DNA of 64,000 bases from Hyparrhenia diplandra (lineage: Eukaryota; Streptophyta; Magnoliopsida; Poales; Poaceae), in contig JADLZK010005531.1 of the NCBI GenBank assembly GCA_015847255.1, positions 1-64,000 of the forward strand, written 5' to 3'. The translations under genes and the position numbers were made by a program. The notes below the pieces were generated by a model. That model was not told where the DNA came from and did not search any database. It saw nothing but the letters and a program-made list of their open reading frames with translations. This document shows positions 23,701-33,800 of this stretch, in pieces (positions within the stretch are counted from its first letter, which is position 1; the number at the start of each line of letters is the position of its first letter).

Positions 23701-25010
23701 TATGACTCCAAAGGCCCGCTCAGATGTTCATGTGAACCTTCCTGCCCTGCAGAAGCTTGATACAATGCTCATTGTATGTAGTCGTCCTCTAATCTATGTG
23801 CATGATTAGGACTTTTTTCATCTCTGCTCTGTGGCATACTCTTCAACTCTTTGTGGCTTATTTTTATGTAGTAATGCTGTATGCAACAAAATATGCAGGA
23901 AGTGATGGACTCTATGATAGATACAGAGTTCTGGTATGAGGAAAGTGGCAGCAGAGCTGATGGTCGGAGCAAAATTACAGGTCCAAGGAAGAGTAAAAAG
24001 TGGTGGCTCCCATCTCCTCGTGTCCCTGAGGAAGGGCTATCTCAATTTCAGCGAAAAAGGCTTGTTTTTCAGGCTAAGCTTGTCCATCAGATCCTCAAAG
24101 CTGCAAAATCCATCAACGAACAAGTCCTATTCCATATGCCTATTCCGGCAGCTGTTATGGATGCCCTTCCCAAGGCAAGTATCCACTTTAATTTGATAAT
24201 GTTTTGGTACTGCTTCACGTTTGCCTACAAAATTTGTCCCCGATTGAATGAGATTCTGATGCTACTGTTCTTTGCAGTCTGGGAGAGCTAGCTTGGGTGA
24301 AGATTTGTATCAGGCTATAACCACAGAGTATATTCCTATAGAGGAAATATTTGTTTCGCTCAGTTTGAAAACTGAGCATAGTGTGCTGGAGACTATTAAC
24401 CGGTTGGAGGGTGCAGTGTTTGCATGGAACCAAAGAATTTTAGAGGAAAGAAGCAAGAGGTCCCCAGTACGCCATTCCTGGAGCTTCATGAAGGATAGCT
24501 CGTCTGAACTTCGACAAGATGTCTGCATGCATCGAAAGGGTTGACACTCTTGTGCAGCTTCTGAAGTCCAGATATCCGAACCTGCCTCCAACTTTTATAG
24601 ATGTTTTAAAGGTCCAATACAATGTGGTAAGTTTGACATTGCACTGCGACATTTCAATAGGCTAAATTCTAATAAAATGCTATAATTCTAAACATTGGCT
24701 GAAGAATGGCTACTGGATGCAGGACGTTGGGCATGCAATTGTGGAGGCCTACTCTAGGGTTCTTGTTGGGGTAGCATTCAGCATACTGTCACGTGTGGCG
24801 GAGATACTGCTGGAGGATGATCTGATCAAGAAGCCCAACACCCCCATGGCCACACTGAAGTTCGACCTCTCCTCCGACGTGTACTTGGCAGGCATCACAG
24901 AGACGCCGCCGGGCCACATCCGGCGTTCCCTTATGGACCAGATCAGCATGGTCGACGGGCGCTTCGATGCTGTTGTCAAGAAGAAAGGAGTGAAGCAGCT
25001 GAGGTGGTGA
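20785..25010 (+). CDS. PRONE-domain ROP guanine nucleotide exchange factor (RopGEF), one frameshift
   Basis: Seven coding exons: 20785-20860, 22946-23350, 23441-23595, 23699-23773, 23899-24174, 24278-24626 and 24723-25010. They would encode about 540 residues. The short N-terminal exon (MRMKTLACCRRRPQ) is followed by a variable Ser-rich region, then the PRONE catalytic region from about SDIENMKEKFAKLLLGDD through WLLSPTTYMVELVP, KLDTMLIEVMDSM and EFWYEESG to AYSRVLVGVAFSIL. RopGEFs load GTP on plant ROP/RAC GTPases at the plasma membrane, downstream of receptor kinases. Exon 6 carries one extra base near 24510-24513: the frame ends at a TGA (24542-24544), while the +1 frame continues with DKMSACIERVDTL, matching the family. 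Intron 5 has a GC donor (24175-24176). Intron 1 is 2.1 kb. Confidence 0.88.
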
Positions 25011-27849
25011 AGACACAGTCAGCCGTTGTGTGAATCTTTTGGCGATGTACAGGGTGATGCAGGGCCCAGTGTCCGCTCCACAAGGTTGCCTTAGCAATAG
25101 TGCAGTGTAATGTAATATTTCGCGACGAGTTTATATAGCGTACTGTAAGAGCAGTATTAGGCGAAAATCCTGTTGAAGTCTCTGGATGTTGCTGTTGCGT
25201 CTGAACAATCTGATGCGCTTCGTCAGCCTCTGTGCTGCATTTCTTGCTGGCATCTGATGATGGCATGTCCATGACGATTGACGCGACCTTGCTTGAGTGA
25301 GTGCTTGACGGGTTCATGCTGACGCGTCTTCCGTTCTGGAAGCAGCCCGCGTTGGTTGTTGGGGCCTGTGGAGTTCAGACTCGAAGAGAATGAAGACTCC
25401 GTACATGATGGAGGGACCGTGTCATTTCTCAAGTCAGATTTGGAGTCAGTCGGGCGCTCAAATCAAATGGGGAAAATGCACTCGGCGGTCGGCGCAACAA
25501 ATCTTCAGTTCCTCGCACGGTCTTTCGGCAAATCCTCCTAGCTTTTTTCATCAAATCACCACGGGCGGCTGCACGGGCACGAGGCTGCACGCAACGCAAC
25601 TCGGCAATCGTCCCGGACTTCCGGTTGCCGGGGTGGCTGCCGGCCGCCGCGCGCGTAGTTGCGGTGCGGTCCTCGTTGTGGTCGCATGAAAATCAGAAAA
25701 TGGCATGGCGTCTCTGATTCCGCGAAAGTACTAGTACCATTTCTCATTGACCTGCGTATGCTGTCATGGTCGGAGAAGAGTTGCCCACGAGGCGACGACT
25801 CACTTTCTTCTGGAGTTCTGGACAGTGGACAAAATGGCGTCCCTTCCAAGTCCCAACGACCGAACGACGTGTCCAAGGGCTATTGCCTTTGTATCCCATC
25901 AACCCGTCCACACCATGGACGATTGTTCGAGTTTTCCCAAACAAATAGCCGTAGGAAACGAGTCAGCGGATTTATACGGTGTAAATCTCTTAATCAGGTA
26001 CCGTTTGGACAATGGCATATAGCTAGTATCGCGAGCTAGTATCGCGTATACTATTGCATACATATTGTTTGATGGTAGTACTCCCTCCGTATATAAAAAA
26101 ATGTTTAGGATAATGACATGGTCTTCAAAACACTAATTTAATTTTTTTTCTATAAAAATATTTACTGGAAATCTATATATATGTAGAGCCCCCCGTCACA
26201 TCTATGGTACGTATAGATAACCAAATGGGCGACCTAGACTAGCCCGCCTCTAGCATGACATGGCATATCGCTATCAGATATGGGCGCACCGTTGTACCAT
26301 GTTATTGTGCCCAAGTCATGGCCAAGGCATGCCCCTTCAACTGTGTTGCGTCATGGCGTGAATCCACGCCGTTGGCACATAGCAACCCACGCTTGTGTCA
26401 GTCCCGACATGCCTTGTTTAGCGGTCGCTGGTGCGTAGTGTCTTTGTCGTTGTTACTTGCCGCTTTTACTCAAAGCGGAACCTCTATAGTGCACCTCGCC
26501 ACACGCTGCACCGCCTCCCCCCCCCTCCCCGACCGCCATTGCCACTCTACGCCACCTATGAGGCTCACCATTGCCCCACCGGCGCTATAGATCTCGTAGC
26601 TACGTGCCCCCACACGGGGTCATCTTGCGTGCTACAAACAAGCCATACAAAAGGGAGACGAGCCTCGGGAGGAAAGAAAGGAGTAGAGAGAGGGGGGGGA
26701 TTCAGAGAGGCGGACAAGTAATTTGTGTCGTGTTTGTGCCGGCCAACCATACTTGTCGGCAACCCTAAAAAACCCTAAGAAAACTTGACGATTGGAAAGG
26801 CTCAGACCGACAAGTAGTGTCGTGTTTGTCTTTCTTGCGCCGAGTTTGCAAACGAAGATACCAAGCCTGTTTCTATTCCAGTATGTCACAATGGCACCAT
26901 TTTTGTTTGAATCTCGGTAATGCCTCATGTCGCGTGTGACGAATATCGTATAAGTTGTAAATACATATCGCATACCACTTGTTTATCTATATTGTGAGCG
27001 GTTCATAGAATATATTATACTCATGGTTTCTCGCCAAAATAAATGCTACTGGTAACAAAGGAAACCATTTTTGATAAAAGTTTGGTGTGATTTTCCATAG
27101 ATCTACCTGACCCGATGGTCACGTTGGGTCACTGGCATTCCATTTGCCTAGACACGCCATGACAGCCGTGCTTAGCGTGAACGTGGCACGTGAGCCGTTG
27201 GTAACAAGGGCCCCATTGCTACTGGAAGAATATTATTCACCACTAATAGAATAATTAAATAAATTAATTAATATGCTACTAATGTCTCGATTAATCAAGC
27301 CGCGTGTATATACTCGCCGGAAGCAAAGCCGCGGAAAAAAACACTGACAGAAAGAAATAGAGAGGGGACGCTGACGCAGACGGCGAAGGGGAAGAAGAGG
27401 AAGAGAGAACTGGGAGTTGCCGCCCCCGCCTCCAAATTCCCCACTCCTCCGCCACCGCCACCACCCACCCGTCGCTCCGCTCGCCTCCCGAATCCGGCGT
27501 CGCCAAGCAACCCCCTCCTCGTGCCGTTCCCAGAACCCTACCGGACCAATCCGTCCGATTCCCAGCTGCCGGCTTCGCGTGGGGAGCGCCGGAGCAGGGG
27601 AGGGGCGGAGGATCGGATCGGCAGCTGCAGGAGCATTGAGCGATGGCTGCCGTGTAGGATGCAGCTGGACTCCGCCGGCCGCCGCCTAGCTGCTGCTGCT
27701 GCTGCTGCTCAAGTTCCGATGCTTCGGCAACCGCGATCCTAATAGGAGCTGAGGGTGGAGTACTGGTGGAGTGGGCTGGGCAGCTGGTTGATCTCCGTGA
27801 GCTCCAGCGCCTGCGCACTGGGAGGTGGTGAGGTGGTTGCCGGAGGCGT
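25011..27849. other. RopGEF 3' UTR, intergenic DNA and YAK1 5' leader
   Basis: The RopGEF 3' UTR occupies roughly the first 150-200 bases. Near 26083 a CTCCCTCCGT end typical of Stowaway MITEs appears without an obvious partner end. The region 26100-27250 has no coding signal. From about 27400 the DNA becomes GC-rich with CT and GCT repeats (TGCTGCTGCTGCTGCTGCT near 27690), consistent with the 5' UTR of the YAK1 gene that starts at 27850. Confidence 0.45.
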
Positions 27850-30800
27850 ATGGAGGAACTTGGGAGGGAGGGGGACTCCCCAGGCCGCCGTGGGCGCCGA
27901 GCGAGTCCTCAGCTTTCCGGGCGTTCGCTGCGGCGGCGGGGGGAGCGGGCGGAGGCGTCGCCTTCAGGCCCGGGCAATGGGGATTCCGCCCGCTCAAGCA
28001 ACCTCCGCGCCGTCAGGAAGAGGCCTGTACGTTTCCCGCACCTTCCCCTCTCTTTCGGCTACCCAGAGATGCTTGCTTCCTGCTGCGAGCTCTCAGTTAG
28101 ATTAAGCAATTCGCAAACGTTGATGCAATTGGGACGTGGTTTCTGCTGGACTGCTCGTAGTAAATCAAAAGCTTATAAACTCTTACGACTTGAACTATTC
28201 AAATCATCATCGATGCTGCTCCTGCTGCTATTTTCTCTTGTTCTCGTTCTGCAGTTGCTTGCACGCAGAGTTCAAGCAACTATGGTTTGACCAGGTGGTA
28301 CAGTGTTTTATCTCAAATTCTCATTTGATTCTTAATTCTGTTAAGTGCAAACTTCATGGCAATTTCAGGACTGCTAAACATATATTTTGTATGCATCTTA
28401 TACAAATTCCGTTTGCACCATTGTATTATAATAAGTAGTATGTAGTATTTACTAGCTTCTTGTTTTTGACTCTCTGTTCTAGTCTTGTTGTCACTAGCAC
28501 TAGTTTTCATTTACCACTAGCACAGCAGAACATATTCGCTTTTAATTTGATCATAAGTGATATGGAGACAACTTGCATCATGCAAGGATCCTTGTTATTG
28601 TTAAGTCAAAAGAATCTTTCTTTAGGTTGTTATGGGTGTTTAAATTATACAGACCTGATTAGAGGACACAATGCTGTAAGGACATCCTTCAAGATGAGTG
28701 GGTTTGATACAACCCATTTTTGCACAGTCGTTCTTATATATAATATGCCTTGTGCTTACGTCTCTGATGAGTGATGATCTACTCTAAACTACATTTTTTA
28801 TTCATGCAGTTTGTTGCAAGATTAACCACAGACATCATCCAAACTTTTGAAAAATGCAATCCTGAGTTTAAGTACTCAGAGTCACTAAATCCCAAGCGCT
28901 TTCTCACCAATCCTGCAGTTCCTGTTCACAATGATGGTCTTGATAATGCAAATTCTGATCTCATATTGTATGTCAACCTGGAACTGGTTAATAAAAAGTC
29001 AAGCCGGAGGTTAGTTTTCTTGTCTTTATTATTTATGAAGTACCAAATTCTTCCATTTCACAATATAAAGCCATTTTCTCAGGAGTTTTCATTTCACAAT
29101 ATAACTGCTACTACTTTAATGATGTGTAAGGTTAGGTGGTTGTACTATACCATATAATGGATGCATGTGTGTTCACTGGCCATCGAGTTTCCCTTAAACT
29201 TAGTGCCTCCTTATTGTATTTGTTGGGGTTATGGGCTAATGTTTTGAAAGGTGTGTGTAATATTCTAGAATTTTGTGTTCATTTTTATAAGTAAAATTTG
29301 CTTTGGTGAAGTTGATTTTCATATTGAATGTATTTGAGATCTGTTTAGACAAGCCTTGGTGAACCCAGTTGTTTAGTATAGTTGGGCTTTCACAATGTTT
29401 AGAATCTTCTTTCTATGCATGGGGCTTATATGATGAAGCTTCACTGCTCCACTACTATTTGACATTTTACATTTCAGGGTTCAGGATTTTGAAACTACTC
29501 ATTGTTATATTTGTTGGAGTTATGGACTTATGTTTTGAAAGGAGTGAGCATTATCTATTTTTGTGGTAATTTTGTGTACATCTTTTTACAAGATAAAATT
29601 TTCTTTGGGTGAAGTTGATTTTCATGTAATATTTGATAGCAATTAGACAAGCCTTGATGAACCCAGATGTTTAGTATAGTTGGACTCTCACAATGTTTGG
29701 CTTCTTCTTTCGATTCGTGGAGCTCATATGATGAACCTTCACTGCTCAACTACTATTTGACATTTTACATTTCAGAAGAGTTTAGGATTACAAAACTATG
29801 GACATCATTAAAATAGGACAAACTTATTTTGATGTTTCGTGAATTAGGTATGTTGTCCAAGAAATGCTTGGCCAAGGTACCTTTGGACAGGTTGCGAAAT
29901 GCTGGGACACAGAAACTAACGATTATGTTGCAGTGAAGGTTATAAAGAACCAGCCTGCCTTTTACCAGCAGGCTATTATGGAGGTCTCTTTATTAAGATT
30001 GGTATGGTACTCTATGTTGCAAGTTACTCCCCCCGTTTCAAATTATAGTTCGTTTTACCTTTTCTAGATACATTGCTTTTGCTATGCATCTAGTTATACA
30101 CTATGTCGAGATACATAGTAAAAGAAATGCATCTAAAAAAGCCAAAATGACTTAACAGAGGAAGTAGTATTTACTTTTATTGGATCCTTTCAAAAATATG
30201 AATCACACTGTCACTGTAATATTGCCTGCAGTTAAATAAGGATTTTGATCCTGATGATCAACACCACATTGTCCGGATGCTGGATTTTTTTCCTCTTCGA
30301 AAAACATTTGTGTATAGCCTTTGAAATGCTCGGTAACAACCTGTAAGATAACTTTCATTTAACTTATCTTCATCAATCTAACTGTCTGCACTAGATTTGA
30401 TTAATGTGGTGACATAAACCTACATTTTCGTAGGTATGAGCTGTTGAAAAGGAATAGTTTAAGAGGTTTGCAAATGAAATATGTTCGAACTTTCTCAAGA
30501 CAGGTGTGTTGTCATTTTAATTTGCTGACTGGATGTCTAATGTATCTGTTACAATATGTGATATGTATATTGCTTCAGATATTGGATGCCTTGATTATCA
30601 TGAAAGATGCTGGCATTATTCATTGTGATCTAAAACCAGAAAACATCCTTATAGCTTCAACGTGAGTTAATTCTTCTCAATTTTAGTGTTGGCGTTCATC
30701 AATCCTGTAGCCTGATGACTAAGCGGTAACTTTTGCAGTGTAAAAACAGCAGCTGGAGTGAAAGTAATTGATTTTGGATCAGCGTGCATGGAGGGTAAAA

Positions 30801-33800
30801 CCATTTATTCATATATTCAGGTTTTGTTTGAACCCACTCAGCAATCTGAATTTTCTGCTATATAGTATTTTATCGATTTCAAGCCAATCTTCTACTGTTT
30901 CCTTTTTCAGAGCCGTTATTACAGGTCTCCAGAAGTACTTCTTGGTTATCCGTATCCTGTGTATCATCTCTACAATCAGATGCATTATTCTATGGACTAT
31001 AGTCACACAAGCATCTCATAATGCATACATCGTTTAGCTTTTGTTAGTCCATGTTGAGGCCTCATTATGATTTGTGGCTTTGTGAATTTTAACTTGTCAA
31101 CTTGTGCGCTTAACAAATGCCAGATATACTACTGCCATTGATATGTGGTCGCTCGGCTGCATCGTTGCTGAGCTGTACATAGGGCTGCCTTTATTTCCTG
31201 GTGCATCAGAATATGATGTTCTTTGCCGTATGATTGAGATTATTGGGTTAGTGCTTCCTACTGAAAAATTGACCCCTTGGTTTTAAGTTCCATTTGGTTA
31301 TTTTTGTGTGTGAACCACATATACTGGATTAGGTGGTTACTGTTTGAGCTCTTTCACTTTAATTAAGAAAACTTGAACCCCTTAAATATCTGCTTTCTCG
31401 AAATTCAATTATAAACAGTGGGCAACCACCAGATGATCTGCTACGTGAGGCTAAAAACACTGGGAAATTTTTTAAGCATGTTGGAAGTATCTATCCTAGT
31501 AGTGAGGCTCGAATGGCGCTAGCAGTGCATACAGAATTTTAAGTGAAGATGAGATCGAAGCAGTAAGTTTAATGGTTTTCTTGAAGTTGTCCTTATGGTT
31601 TTGTCAATACCATGCCTTATCCATTACCAGCTATAACCTTTTTGCATCCTTTGGACACAGAGGGACTCAAGAAGCCGAAGATAGGGAGATGGTATTTCCC
31701 TCGTGGAAGGCTTGACAGACTCATATATACATACCCTTGGAAGAATTTGAGTGAGGAAAACTTGCCAGGTTAATACTGGAATCCTTGCTTTAGTGTTGTA
31801 TATGTTCCCAGAGATTAGTGTCTCTTCCTCACTATTTTTCGTTACAAAAAATTGCCATACCCATGTGTTTCAAAAAAAGCAACAAACAAATCATAGTTTT
31901 CATTACAAAGTTGAAAAATATATTCTCACTTCTTGCAATTTCTGTTCAGAGACAGAGAAGGATGATTGTTTGGCATTGGTTGATTTTTGAGAGGACTTGT
32001 TGAGTTTGATCCTAATAAGAGATGGTCACCGCTGCAGGTATTTGCTGATGATACCAGTGCATTTTCGTTTTTGGGTAAAATACTGTCTTTGTAAACTGGA
32101 ATATATTTCAATCCTGATGCCTCTAAACTTTATATTACTTGGTTTCTATGGAACTAATTTGTATCTCGAAGAATCATCGGATGTTCTTCACAAATGTCGA
32201 ATGCTAAAACCTATTTCAGGCTTCATATCATCCATTCATCACTGGTGAAGCCTTCACTGGTCCTTATGAGCCTGTCCAGGAGACCCCACGAATTGTAAGT
32301 AGTCTTAATCCAGACTCCAGATTTCTTGCTGCATGAATTTTTCACGTCCAACTCCCTCTGTATCAGTAACTGAGGTCGTTTTAGGGGGTGGCATTGTTTG
32401 CACAATTGAAGTCGCCGTGGGTATTTTACCAGTGGGAGCAACAACTGCCCCAAACTTTTCGTTTCCTATCATTCACGGGAGCAATAAAATCGCCCTTCAG
32501 TTGTGGTCCCCTCCGCTCCCCCTTCCTTGCTCGCTCCATGCATGGCCCATCAGCGACAACGCTGGCGGCATCGCGGAGATGGTCGGCATGCTCCCTCATT
32601 AAGTCTTGGCCGAGCAGTTACAAATAAAAAACATTATTTTAGGAATGGTGCTCTCTAAAGAACCTAAGGTCATTATTCTGGTAAGAACATAAGAACACTA
32701 TTTCTCATCTTCTGGTGGCAAGATCAAATTCAAACCAGCAAATGCTTTATTGTCATCTAATAGGGTGGCACAAGAACATGTACACTTAGACTCTTAGACT
32801 TGAAATAATGGATACATGTACACTTAGACCCAGTGTTGCTAGGTGGATGCACCGCAATGTTCCAACGGGGGCACTTAAATAGAACAGGCAATCTGTAACA
32901 CAAACGTTGGATCAAATGAGCGCCAAAAGAAGAAAAATCGAGCGGCACTGAACAGATTGGTCCTAAATTTGTGCCATGCGAGCGCCGAAGGAAAAAAATC
33001 CATTTATGCGCGCCATGCAAGCAGCAAAGGGGAAAAAACATAGTTCCATGCAAAAGCCGGGGGAAAATTACACGCACCATGCAAAACTCACACGTCAAGT
33101 AAAAATACTGCGCCAGTGAGGGATTGAACCTTGATCCTCTTTCCTGGGGCCTCGCTGCGCTAACCACTCCAGCTGCGAATGTTTGGTGCATGAGAGATAC
33201 TCACAGCCTCATTTAATAAAGGCAAACAGGGAAAAATACACCCTAATTAATCACTCCTTGGTATGCTAAATCATGTCCAAAACAACCTGAATTACCAGTA
33301 TGGAGGGAGTACTTGTTTTGAGATAAAGTAGATTGCTACTAGCGGATATGCTCCAAAAAAGCATGGGAGATAAGTTAGTAAATATCTAGTTTGTAAGTCA
33401 GGCATCTTATGTCTTCTTTTGTGCTGTAGCCTGTTGGTCATGCTGCAGTAGCTGACCACAATCCAGGAGGAGGTCACTTGCTGGGTGCTGGTCTTTCTCC
33501 TCAGGTTGCAAGTGTTTTTTCTCATGCTTCTGTTTTGTTGATAAGTTGTAAGATATTCCTGTAACGTCTTATTATGGCACTTTTTTTTTAGGTTGGAAGC
33601 GTTAACAGATGCCTACGATTTAACAACGCTTTGCAACCAAATATGCCTTTTTCATATGGAAGCAGTTGTGGCAGTTATGGTAGCCATGGTAGCTTTAATG
33701 ATAACACTGGCTTCAGCTATGGAAGCTATGATTTTAACAGTGTCAACATATATAATTCGCCGATGGATCCTTCTGGGTTTAATTTACGTTCACAACTTGG

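Noticed and set aside
33115..33190. Possible tRNA gene (minus)
   Set aside because: The A and B boxes are present, but no acceptor stem or anticodon arm can be folded. A SINE head fits better.
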